Below, piece by piece: positions 1 through 6,251 of a stretch of 7,699 nt of DNA (its first letter is position 1; every line of letters starts with the position of its first letter). Where the stretch lies: assembly GCA_947627145.1 (NCBI GenBank), contig CANQUW010000049.1, positions 1 through 7,699 of the forward strand, given 5' to 3'. The translations under genes were made by a program, and so were the position numbers. Origin of the DNA: an uncultured Bacilli bacterium (GTDB lineage: Bacteria; Bacillota_I; Bacilli_A; RF39; UBA660). The notes beneath the pieces are model-generated. The model did not search any database. It was given only the letters and a program-made list of their open reading frames with translations, and was not told the DNA's origin.

Positions 1-24
1 CAAATATGTCTCTTTTTAATTAAG

Positions 25-93
25 AAAAAAGTGTATATAATGTTAAACACATTACACACACTAAAAATTATACAACCTTGATATTTATATCAA
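25..93 (-). promoter_or_regulatory. possible leftward promoter, operator-like palindrome and attenuator-like hairpin
   Basis: Three elements can be read on the minus strand in this non-coding left edge. A palindrome TTGATAT-TT-ATATCAA lies at 78-93. Its minus-strand TTGATA half could serve as a -35 for the TATAAT at 72-67, although the 15-nt spacing is short. About 10 nt further on, a 9-bp AT-rich hairpin (acac/gtgt and acatt/aatgt arms at 31-57, with a 4-nt bulge) is followed on the minus strand by six T (30-25). Together they could be the promoter, operator and leader of a gene beyond the left edge. No start codon is visible before the edge. The elements are simple and AT-rich, so chance is a real alternative. 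Confidence 0.28.
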
Positions 94-135
94 AAAATAA
101 CAAAGTATTTATTATATAATGAACTATTATAGTGT

Positions 136-175
136 AAATTAAAAATACAACCAATCGTTATTGATTAGTTGTATT
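136..175 (-). terminator. intrinsic terminator of the pilus ATPase gene
   Basis: On the minus strand an 8-bp stem (AATACAAC 144-151 with GTTGTATT 168-175), a C/A mismatch and a further 4 bp (153-156 with 164-167) enclose a short loop, followed by a T-rich tail TTTTTAATTT (145-136). The stop codon of the ATPase gene (160-158) lies in the loop, so the 5' arm of the terminator encodes the last residues of the protein. Confidence 0.8.
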
Positions 176-1969
176 ATTATTTAGTTCAGGAATAACACTA
201 TTACTATCAGTAGTCATATTTATAGTATTATTACCATTAAGTTGTACTTTTAAAGGTTTATCCTTACTAACAGGAGATTTTCTATTTAATTTTATATCTT
301 CTCCAAATTTAATACTCGGGAATATTCTAGGTTTAACACCTAACTTATTATAATAGTCTTCCCATTCAGGAGTTTCTTCTTTTATTTCTATTGAATCTTC
401 ATCTTCACTATATTGATTATCATCAAATAAGTTTTCAACCTTATCTGCATTTTCATCTGGAGGTACAATCTTAATTTCCTCAGTCTCTATTTGAATATTA
501 CCAACACCAGAAATAGATATAACTTTAGGGTCTTCATCATCTTTTTTCTCTTCATCATTAACATTTTCTGTATTAGTAATATCTTCTCCTTTAAGATTTT
601 CTTCCATTGTAGGTAAAGTTATTAACTCTGGTTCTTCTTCCTCTTGTTGTTCTTCTTTAACACTATCATCAAAAGTATCAATTGCTTTTCCTTCTTCTTT
701 AATTTCATCTTTTGGACTATTAATAACTTCCTCTTGAGTTTTCTCATATTTTTCAAGTTGACGTTTAAATATAGACTCTAAATCATCATCAACATCAATT
801 ACACGATACACTTCATCAAAAGAAGTTTCTCCACGTAATACTTTAATTAAAGCATCCTGAAGCATTGCGATAACTCTAGGTGTATATACAATTTCTCTTA
901 ACTGATCCTTTTCAATATTCTCAGTTAAGGCATCTCTAATTTCATCATCAATTTCCAAAACCTCATGTATCGCAACACGACCTTTATAACCATGATTACA
1001 TTCTTTACATCCATCAGGATTAGCTGTAGGAAGTTTAGTAATATCTTGTCCCAAAGCAACTTTAAATACTTTTTTCTCATAAGGAGTAGCTTCTTTTTCT
1101 ACTTTACACTTTGGACACAATTTTTTAGCAAGTCTTTGCGATATAATACCAGTTAGGGCAGAGGATAATAAATATCTTTCAACATTCATATCAAGAAGTC
1201 TCTCTATTGTAGATAAAGAGTTATTAGTATGGATTGTTGATAGAACTAAGTGACCTGTAATAGATGCTCGAACGGCAATCTGTGCAGTTTCTGAATCACG
1301 TATCTCTCCAATAAGTATAATGTTTGGATCTTGTCTCAAAATAGAACGAAGTACAGTTGCAAAGTTCAAACCAATTTCACTATTAACCTGAACTTGATTC
1401 ATACCTTCAATGTTCATTTCTATCGGATCTTCAACAGTAATTATATTTGTCTCTTCTTTATTTAACTCTTGCAATACTGAATAAACAGTAGTACTTTTAC
1501 CAGAACCAGTAGCACCAGTAACAAGTATGATTCCATTAGGAACATGTATCATTCTTTGTAATTTTTCAAAGTTCTTCTCATGAAAACCTAAAGCTTGCAT
1601 TCCAGATAAACTCCTAGAGTAATCCAAAATACGAATAACTACTTTTTCTCCTTCATTAGTAGGAAGACTTGACACACGCATATCTAAATTTAAACCACCA
1701 ATGTTACCTTTAATTGCACCATCTTGTGGAAGTCTACTTTCAGTAATGTTCATACTAGCAAGCAACTTAAGTCTTGTAACCAAATTTCTTTCATAAATCT
1801 TAGGAATAAACGTATAGTCTTTAAGTTCACCATCGATACGCATTCTAACAATAAGCCCATTTTCCCTAGGGTCAAAGTGAATATCACTAGCATTGCTTTT
1901 TGCAGACTGCACAATGATAAAATCAGCTATCTGAGTTATAGGTGTTTTGACAAAATCAAATGTGACCAT
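158..1969 (-). CDS. GspE/PilB/ComGA-type pilus assembly ATPase with long acidic C-terminal tail
   Basis: This is a hexameric cytoplasmic ATPase of the type II secretion/type IV pilus family, which powers assembly of pilin subunits at the membrane. The 603-aa product starts directly in the N2 domain (A-SDIHFDP near residues 28-33, RIDGEL at 44-49). It then shows Walker A GATGSGKST (152-160), the Asp box TVEDPIE (178-184), Walker B ILIGEIRD (218-225) with E222, the His box GHLVLSTIHTN (239-249), and a zinc tetracysteine C285/C288/C321/C324, followed by GYKGRVAIHEVLE. The N1 domain of long PilB/GspE proteins is absent, as in ComGA. Residues from about 425 to 603 form a low-complexity tail rich in Glu, Asp, Asn and Thr that is not part of the usual family. 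The start ATG follows AAGGGG with 8 nt spacing. It is divergent from two prepilin-like genes, which supports a pilus or pseudopilus (competence-like) role. The family call is secure; whether it serves pili, secretion or DNA uptake cannot be told here. Confidence 0.96.
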   Translation of the reverse strand: MVTFDFVKTPITQIADFIIVQSAKSNASDIHFDPRENGLIVRMRIDGELKDYTFIPKIYERNLVTRLKLLASMNITESRLPQDGAIKGNIGGLNLDMRVSSLPTNEGEKVVIRILDYSRSLSGMQALGFHEKNFEKLQRMIHVPNGIILVTGATGSGKSTTVYSVLQELNKEETNIITVEDPIEMNIEGMNQVQVNSEIGLNFATVLRSILRQDPNIILIGEIRDSETAQIAVRASITGHLVLSTIHTNNSLSTIERLLDMNVERYLLSSALTGIISQRLAKKLCPKCKVEKEATPYEKKVFKVALGQDITKLPTANPDGCKECNHGYKGRVAIHEVLEIDDEIRDALTENIEKDQLREIVYTPRVIAMLQDALIKVLRGETSFDEVYRVIDVDDDLESIFKRQLEKYEKTQEEVINSPKDEIKEEGKAIDTFDDSVKEEQQEEEEPELITLPTMEENLKGEDITNTENVNDEEKKDDEDPKVISISGVGNIQIETEEIKIVPPDENADKVENLFDDNQYSEDEDSIEIKEETPEWEDYYNKLGVKPRIFPSIKFGEDIKLNRKSPVSKDKPLKVQLNGNNTINMTTDSNSVIPELNNNTTNQ

Positions 1970-2018
1970 AGCGTTTTCCCCTTTTTTATCTTTTTTTTAT
2001 AGTATTTTCCTATTATTT

Positions 2019-2047
2019 ATTATATAATATATTTATAATAATAGCAA
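2019..2047 (-). promoter_or_regulatory. likely promoter of the pilus ATPase gene
   Basis: On the minus strand TTGCTA (2047-2042; 4 of 6 matches to the -35 consensus) is followed after exactly 17 nt by a perfect TATAAT (2024-2019). This would start transcription near 2012 and give a leader of about 40 nt. The -10 hexamer overlaps plus-strand TATAAT sequences that may serve the divergent pilin genes, so the two promoters probably share or compete for the same DNA. Confidence 0.5.
2023..2039 (+). promoter_or_regulatory. candidate -10 elements for the prepilin-like operon
   Basis: Two plus-strand TATAAT hexamers (2023-2028 and 2034-2039) precede the first prepilin-like gene. Neither has a good -35 at 16-18 nt, so the promoter may need an activator, or these may be chance matches in an AT-rich gap. 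Position, not sequence strength, is the main argument. Confidence 0.3.
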
Positions 2048-2065
2048 GAAGGTGAATTTAGTTTT

Positions 2066-2734
2066 ATGAAGAAAAATAATAAGGGGTTTGTCTTAGTGGA
2101 AACATTAATAGTCTCAGTCGCAATTGCTGCAATATTTTCTATAATCTATACTAATATAGTACCAGTACTTGGAGATTATGAAAGAACAGAAGTCTATGAT
2201 GACTTAGATACAAAATATATTGCTCATTGGATGAGAATGCTAGTTATAAACAAAGGAAATAAAAACTTATTAAATGCAATAAATGCATCAACAGGAAATA
2301 ATCCATTTAAAATAAAAGTAGACAAAACCGCAAAAGAAGAAGATATAAATTATGAAACAAAAAGATATGCAGAAGTAAGTAATAGTTGTAACAATTATTT
2401 TATAGAGCCAAATACATGTTTAAATTTCTTTAAACAGTTTAATGTTACAAAACTTTACATTGTACCATATTCATTAGTGGACTTTAAAAACAATGTAAAA
2501 AATAATATATCAGAAAAATTTGGAGATAGTCCAGGATTCCAAGAATATGTCAATAGTCTTTCTAAATTTAATAAAAGTAGTGAAGATGTATTAAAAGTTA
2601 ACCAAAGATTTTATAGAATAATTATAGAAGTAGAAAGAAATACAAACTTAAAAGAAACAGAAGATTATTTTACAAGCTATGCAACTATAGAATTGAATCG
2701 AGGTGTTGATAGTGTTTTACAAAATAGGCCTTAA
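2066..2734 (+). CDS. type IV prepilin-like (pseudopilin-like) protein 1
   Basis: The 222-aa product begins with a class III (prepilin) signal: the short basic leader MKKNNKG, then FVLVE and a hydrophobic stretch to about residue 35. Cleavage by a prepilin peptidase is expected after G7, giving F1 with the conserved E5 (E12 of the precursor) that guides subunit packing. The remainder is a soluble domain I do not recognise, with two cysteines (C108, C118) that could form a disulphide loop outside the membrane. The length and lack of an obvious major-pilin pattern suggest a minor pilin or pseudopilin. AAGGTGA sits 10 nt before the ATG. The gene overlaps the next one by 23 bp, so the two are almost surely one operon, and it is divergent from the assembly ATPase. 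The prepilin call rests on the N-terminal motif; the partner major pilin is not in view. Confidence 0.85.
   Translation: MKKNNKGFVLVETLIVSVAIAAIFSIIYTNIVPVLGDYERTEVYDDLDTKYIAHWMRMLVINKGNKNLLNAINASTGNNPFKIKVDKTAKEEDINYETKRYAEVSNSCNNYFIEPNTCLNFFKQFNVTKLYIVPYSLVDFKNNVKNNISEKFGDSPGFQEYVNSLSKFNKSSEDVLKVNQRFYRIIIEVERNTNLKETEDYFTSYATIELNRGVDSVLQNRP
2700..2714 (+). promoter_or_regulatory. ribosome binding site that decides the start of prepilin-like gene 2
   Basis: GAGGTG at 2700-2705, inside the end of the preceding gene, is a perfect match to part of the Shine-Dalgarno consensus. It stands 6 nt before a GTG at 2712. An in-frame GTG at 2703 lies within this site and is therefore unlikely to be the start. 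The in-frame ATG at 2745 would remove the prepilin leader. Confidence 0.65.
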
Positions 2735-3338
2735 TAATAAAGGTATGAGTGCAGTAGAAGTATTAATAACTTTTACATTAGTCGCAATTATATCTGTATC
2801 TTTACTTAATGTAGTAATGACTTATAAAGATAGGGAAGAAACAGAAAGTTATAAACAAGAAATAATAACTTATAAAAATAACATAACTAAAATGATAGAA
2901 GATGATGCAACTAAATATATAATAAAGTCTGTTAAAAGAACAGATTATGAAACAGGAGAATTATGTAAAGAATATGATGACAGTGATCCTCAAACACAAA
3001 GAGAAACAAGGAATAATGTATTAAATATAATCGAATATAAAATTAATTTTGTTTTAACAAGTGAAGTAAAAACTTTAAAAGTAGATAGATTAAATAATTA
3101 TATAAGCTATACAGAAAATGGAAAAGAAGTAAAATATCCTTTACCTGATTTAGGTAAATCTAAATTTGAAAGAATTGGAAAAGTAAGATGTAAAAATATT
3201 AAATCTCTAAGAATTAGTGATATACGTATAACAGAAGAAAATAATTTCTTTATGATAGATATAAACTTATATCATAATAAAGTAAAACTTGCTAATAGAT
3301 ATGGAATCCACATTGCGGCACCAATTAACTTTGCATAA
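2712..3338 (+). CDS. type IV prepilin-like (pseudopilin-like) protein 2
   Basis: With the GTG start at 2712 the product has 208 residues and an 11-residue leader ending in NNKG, followed by MSAVE and a hydrophobic segment to about residue 36. This is a class III prepilin signal: cleavage is expected after G11, and E16 is the conserved Glu at mature position 5. The soluble part is rich in Lys, Glu, Asn and Ile and has two cysteines (C85, C160), a pattern shared with protein 1. No specific family could be named for it. A start at 2703 would add three residues. The gene overlaps the upstream prepilin gene by 23 bp (translational coupling likely), and its 3' end overlaps the convergent ylbJ-like gene by 14 bp. 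A minor pilin or pseudopilin that works with protein 1 and the divergent ATPase is the best inference. Confidence 0.83.
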   Translation: MFYKIGLNNKGMSAVEVLITFTLVAIISVSLLNVVMTYKDREETESYKQEIITYKNNITKMIEDDATKYIIKSVKRTDYETGELCKEYDDSDPQTQRETRNNVLNIIEYKINFVLTSEVKTLKVDRLNNYISYTENGKEVKYPLPDLGKSKFERIGKVRCKNIKSLRISDIRITEENNFFMIDINLYHNKVKLANRYGIHIAAPINFA

Positions 3339-4242
3339 TTAAAAATAAAATCAAACTAATTCCAATAGATGCGATTCTTCCAAGTAAAAAGTTTTTATAT
3401 TTGACACGCTTATCTATAATACTAGATACCTGTAAATGAACTGATATTGAACCAAAAGATATAAAAGTTAATATAAGTATACTAATAAATTTAATAGGTA
3501 TACTTATATTTTTAAGTGTAGTAACACCTAAAGTCAAATCAAAAAGTCCATTAGTAATAACTTTAAAAAAAGTATTCATAGGAATATAAGTACTTATAAT
3601 AGAAGATACTAAAAAAGAAAATATAGTACTTCCAAGTATTATAGATAATACTGAATATGTATTTTTTAAAGAATTATTAAGTGCTAAAGAAAAATCTATA
3701 TGTTTTTTTTCAAAATAAAAATTATTTTTATTATTTAATTTCTTAGGTCTTATAATAAGTGCTAGTATAAAGTTAGATATAAAATGTGCAAGTAGTATTT
3801 TTATACACATAGACTTATCTTGTACTACTAAATATACAACATTAAGAATGAATAGAGGATTAGAAAAATGAGTAAATGTAATTAAATAATTAGCTTCTTC
3901 TACACTAATAAGACCTTTATCAAGTAAACTCATAATATTTTTCGCACCACTAGGAAATCCTGATATTAAACTAACTAAAATTATATATCCACAGTTACTA
4001 CTTACATGAAATACTTTTTCCACAAAAGATTTAATATATTTAGAAAATATAATAACCGCATTATATTCAATCAAAAGATTTGTAAATAAAAACATAGGAA
4101 AAAAAGTAGGAAATAATATTTTAAAAAATACATTTAAGGAGTATAATATTTGATGTTTAATAACATTAGGGAATAAAAATAATGAAACAATTACAATAAT
4201 AAAATTTAAAATTAATATAAAATCTTTATATTTTTTTAACAT
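3325..4242 (-). CDS. ylbJ: YlbJ-like sporulation integral membrane protein (nucleoside-recognition/GATE family)
   Basis: A 305-aa, strongly hydrophobic protein with about eight predicted membrane segments. Family signatures are LFPTFFPMFL (43-52), SGFPSGAKN (94-102) followed by GLISVEEAN (110-118), FSNPLFIL (126-133), and FGSISVHLQV (263-272), which resembles the SxGGLSVHxQ stretch of YlbJ. In Bacillus YlbJ is a membrane protein needed for proper spore formation; its transported substrate is not established. This copy is about 100 residues shorter than B. subtilis YlbJ (about 408 aa), with both N- and C-terminal motifs kept, so the reduction looks internal rather than a truncation. The ATG follows GGGTG by about 4 nt. 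It diverges from the ylbL-like gene across only 42 bp; the two families are near neighbours in B. subtilis too. The stop overlaps the convergent prepilin gene by 14 bp. A sporulation role here is inferred from the family. Confidence 0.85.
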   Translation of the reverse strand: MLKKYKDFILILNFIIVIVSLFLFPNVIKHQILYSLNVFFKILFPTFFPMFLFTNLLIEYNAVIIFSKYIKSFVEKVFHVSSNCGYIILVSLISGFPSGAKNIMSLLDKGLISVEEANYLITFTHFSNPLFILNVVYLVVQDKSMCIKILLAHFISNFILALIIRPKKLNNKNNFYFEKKHIDFSLALNNSLKNTYSVLSIILGSTIFSFLVSSIISTYIPMNTFFKVITNGLFDLTLGVTTLKNISIPIKFISILILTFISFGSISVHLQVSSIIDKRVKYKNFLLGRIASIGISLILFLIMQS

Positions 4243-4257
4243 ATTACACCCACTTTT

Positions 4258-4266
4258 TGTTATAAT
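4258..4266 (+). promoter_or_regulatory. extended -10 promoter of the ylbL-like gene
   Basis: TGTTATAAT is a perfect extended -10 (TGnTATAAT) in the 42-bp divergent gap. No good -35 is seen upstream, which is typical for extended -10 promoters. Transcription would start near 4273, giving a leader of only about a dozen bases with AGGAG (4273-4277) almost at the 5' end. Confidence 0.5.
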
Positions 4267-4284
4267 TAAATTAGGAGAAAAATT

Positions 4285-5304
4285 ATGATTAATAAAATGT
4301 ATGAAAAAACTAAAAACTTTATTAAAGAAAACTATAAAAGTATTATATTTTTTTGTATTTTGTATTTTATAGTACTATGTCCAGTAAATTATTATATTAT
4401 AACTGGAGGAGGTACTATAGACGTAAATAAAAGAGTAGAAATAAAAGATAGTTATAAGAGTAAAGGAAGTCTTAATATGGCTTATGTTTCTGAACTTAAG
4501 GGTACTATTTTTACTTGGGGACTTTCTTATATCATGCCTTCTTGGGAAAAAGAAAGTGTAAATGATTATAAATTTGAAGATGATGAAACTAAAAGGGATA
4601 TAAGTATAAGAGATAGTCTTGATTTAGAAGTAGCAAATGAAAACGCATTAAGAGAAGCATATACTGCAGCTGAAAAAGAATTTAAAGTAACTAAAACTCA
4701 TCTTTATGTTATTTATGTAGAAGAACATAATAAAGAAAAACTACATGTAGGAGATGAAGTATTAGAAGTAAAAGGCGAAAAAATAAATTCATTTGAAGAT
4801 TTAAAAAAAATAGTTGATAGTTGTAGTGATAATGAAAAGATAAAGATAAAACTAAAAAGAGGAAATAAAGAAGTAGAAGAAGAAATAGAAGTATACTCTG
4901 AAAAAGGAAAATTATTAATTGGAGTAATGTTACAAAGATTAGATGATTATAAAACATCTCCTAAAGTAAAACTAAAGTTCACAAGTGCTGAAAGTGGGCC
5001 AAGTGGAGGACTTTTACTTGCTTTGGATGTATATAATAAATTAACTAAAAAAGATATAACAAACGGTAAAAAAATAGTGGGTACTGGTACAATAGAAGCT
5101 GATGGAACAGTTGGTTCAATAGGTGGAGTAAAATATAAACTTATGGGTGCTGTAAAAGATAAGGCAGATATATTCATTGTACCAGCAGGAGATAATTATG
5201 ATGAAGTACAAAAGATAATGAAAGAAAAAAATTATGATATTAAAATAATAAAAGCAGATAATTTTAAAAATGTATTAAAAAAATTAGAAAAAGCAACCAA
5301 ATAA
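4285..5304 (+). CDS. ylbL: YlbL/SepM/DdcP-family membrane-anchored PDZ-Lon serine protease
   Basis: The 339-aa protein has a basic N-terminus, one membrane anchor (about 18-38), the family segment YYIITGGGTIDV, and a conserved region with LNMAYVSE and IMPSWE (about 62-88). A PDZ domain (about 138-204, with HVGDEVLEVKG) and a Lon-type S16 peptidase domain (about 215-335) follow. The catalytic Ser is S240 in SGPSGG and the catalytic Lys is K285 in IGGVKYKLMGA, so the active dyad is intact. In B. subtilis YlbL (DdcP) cleaves the SOS division inhibitor YneA; in Streptococcus SepM processes the competence peptide outside the membrane. Which substrate applies here is unknown. AGGAG lies 7 nt before the ATG. 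It is divergent from the ylbJ-like gene and convergent with deformylase, 26 bp away. Length and domain order match the family. Confidence 0.95.
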   Translation: MINKMYEKTKNFIKENYKSIIFFCILYFIVLCPVNYYIITGGGTIDVNKRVEIKDSYKSKGSLNMAYVSELKGTIFTWGLSYIMPSWEKESVNDYKFEDDETKRDISIRDSLDLEVANENALREAYTAAEKEFKVTKTHLYVIYVEEHNKEKLHVGDEVLEVKGEKINSFEDLKKIVDSCSDNEKIKIKLKRGNKEVEEEIEVYSEKGKLLIGVMLQRLDDYKTSPKVKLKFTSAESGPSGGLLLALDVYNKLTKKDITNGKKIVGTGTIEADGTVGSIGGVKYKLMGAVKDKADIFIVPAGDNYDEVQKIMKEKNYDIKIIKADNFKNVLKKLEKATK

Positions 5305-5332
5305 AAAAAGAATCTACGAAAGTGTAGATTCT
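5301..5332 (-). terminator. intrinsic terminator of the peptide deformylase gene
   Basis: A 9-bp stem (5309-5317 with 5324-5332) and 6-nt loop are followed on the minus strand by seven T (5308 down to 5302, with one A at 5302-5303 boundary). The hairpin includes most of the deformylase TAG stop. On the plus strand it is not followed by a T-run, so it probably ends only the deformylase transcript, although it could slow readthrough from the protease gene. Confidence 0.85.
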
Positions 5333-5897
5333 AAATTGCTCTATATTCATTTTGACCCTTATAAGGATTCTTTTTATCAATATGGTCAGTAAATAAAATA
5401 CCATTTAAGTGATCAATCTCATGTTGAAAGGCAATAGCAAGTTCTTCTCTTGCACGAGTTGTCTTTTTTTGTCCATTTTCATCAAAGTATTCAACAGTAA
5501 CACGAGCGTATCTTGGTACAATACCTTCAACATCACGATTAACAGATAAACATCCTTCTCCCATATCAACATAAATCTTTTCCATAGAGTTACTAATTAT
5601 TCTAGGATTTACAACAATATAAGTTTCAAATCTTTTATCATTATCTGTCTCATCTGGGTCAACTTCATAAACAATTACAAAATATCTTTTATTAACTCCC
5701 ACTTGAATTGCACTCATTCCCATACCAGGTCTTAAATCATATTTTTCCGCAAGTTCATCTATTTGGCTATTAACAAGATATTCAATCATTTCATCTATTA
5801 TCTTTTTATCTTCTTTAGTAAGAGGAAAAACAACGTCTTTACTAACAAGTCTAAGTCTTTTATCTTTCTCATCTAATATATCTTTTGTCTTTAACAT
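5331..5897 (-). CDS. def: peptide deformylase
   Basis: This enzyme removes the formyl group from the N-terminal methionine of nascent proteins in the cytoplasm. All three deformylase motifs are present: motif I GMGMSAIQ (58-65), motif II EGCLS (114-118) with metal ligand C116, and motif III QHEIDHLNG with ligands H159 and H163 and catalytic E160. The spacing and the inserted segments (DPDETDND, NSMEKIYV) fit the longer Gram-positive (type 2) enzymes of about 185 residues. Motif I has Ser where Ala is usual. I chose ATG 5897 (188 aa) because GGGGTG at 5909-5904 lies 6 nt before it; starts at GTG 5906 or ATG 5903 fall inside or right against that site. It appears to be a single-gene unit with its own promoter and terminator. 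Confidence 0.97.
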   Translation of the reverse strand: MLKTKDILDEKDKRLRLVSKDVVFPLTKEDKKIIDEMIEYLVNSQIDELAEKYDLRPGMGMSAIQVGVNKRYFVIVYEVDPDETDNDKRFETYIVVNPRIISNSMEKIYVDMGEGCLSVNRDVEGIVPRYARVTVEYFDENGQKKTTRAREELAIAFQHEIDHLNGILFTDHIDKKNPYKGQNEYRAI

Positions 5898-5920
5898 ATA
5901 CATCACCCCAACTGCTACTA

Positions 5921-5949
5921 ATTATATCAAAAAAATCACAAAATTTAAA
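5921..5949 (-). promoter_or_regulatory. promoter of the peptide deformylase gene
   Basis: On the minus strand TTTAAA (5949-5944) is followed after 17 nt by TATAAT (5926-5921), which is preceded by TG one base upstream (extended -10). A start near 5914 gives a leader of about 17 nt ahead of the chosen ATG. Confidence 0.6.
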
Positions 5950-5987
5950 GTAAAAAAATATCTAATAAACTTTTAGTAAATATTACA

Positions 5988-6016
5988 TTGATTTTTAAGT
6001 TTACATATTGTATAAT
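5988..6016 (+). promoter_or_regulatory. strong sigma-A promoter of the structured RNA
   Basis: TTGATT (5988-5993; 4 of 6), a 17-nt spacer and a perfect TATAAT (6011-6016). The seventh and eighth bases after the -10 are A6023 and G6024, and G6024 is exactly the first base of the 13-bp closing stem of the downstream RNA. This agreement makes the call much stronger than the hexamers alone. Confidence 0.8.
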
Positions 6017-6119
6017 TATTTTAGGAAACATCTGATACGTTGGGTGTTACTATCTTTTAAAACAAGTTATGAAATTACAAAATATTATACAACAAGAGAT
6101 TTCATATGGTAAATGAAAG

Positions 6120-6209
6120 GTGGTGGTTATTACAGCGAAAAGAGAAACATATTACTTTTTTGTAATAACATTTTTATTGGTAATAATATATAAATTATTA
6201 TTTCAATAA
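6120..6209 (+). CDS. possible small hydrophobic peptide (type I toxin-like), start codon uncertain
   Basis: A frame of 28-29 codons inside the structured RNA reads VVITAKRETYYFF followed by VITFLLVIIYKLLFQ: two basic residues, then about 18 hydrophobic residues, the shape of a single-pass membrane toxin. AAGGTGGTG at 6117-6125 matches the Shine-Dalgarno consensus at 8 of 9 positions, but it overlaps the GTG codons at 6120 and 6123 that open the frame. A start downstream of it would have to be a rare codon (ATT at 6129). The start region is buried in a hairpin (6126-6133 with 6162-6169), as in translationally silenced toxin mRNAs. No known family was recognised. AT-rich DNA easily yields hydrophobic codons by chance, so this is tentative. 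Confidence 0.33.
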   Translation: MVVITAKRETYYFFVITFLLVIIYKLLFQ

Positions 6210-6246
6210 AAAATACCTAACAAATGATACTTTCAAATGTTAGGTG
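6207..6246 (-). ncRNA. possible small antisense RNA ending in its own terminator
   Basis: On the minus strand a hairpin with 8-bp arms (ACCTAACA 6245-6238, TGTTAGGT 6222-6215) is followed by A then six T (6214-6208), a good terminator shape. About 7 nt upstream of the hairpin is the -10 of a candidate promoter, so the transcript would be only about 40 nt, mostly hairpin. It is fully complementary to the 3' untranslated part and stop codon of the peptide frame in the plus-strand RNA, which is where antisense antitoxins of Firmicutes type I modules usually overlap. The hairpin has no T-run on the plus strand, so it is not a plus-strand terminator. Confidence 0.42.
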
Positions 6247-6251
6247 AACAT

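Noticed and set aside
5309..5332. Bidirectional terminator for both the protease gene and deformylase
   Set aside because: Only the minus strand has a T-run after the stem; the plus side continues with CTAAATTGC.
6069..6116. 15-codon frame MKLQNIIQQEISYGK within the RNA
   Set aside because: It has no ribosome binding site, its start lies in a hairpin arm and the sequence is unremarkable.
6115..6137. T-box-like stretch (AAAGGTGG followed by GCG)
   Set aside because: The antiterminator consensus is only partly met, no stem I or specifier loop is apparent, and the next plus-strand gene is about 450 bp downstream beyond a T-run and an opposing gene.
6113..6193. 26-codon frame starting MKGGGYY, overlapping the previous frame's stop (ATGA)
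   Set aside because: It has an ATG but no Shine-Dalgarno site upstream and no coherent membrane or soluble pattern. The other frame at 6120-6209 is a better peptide candidate.
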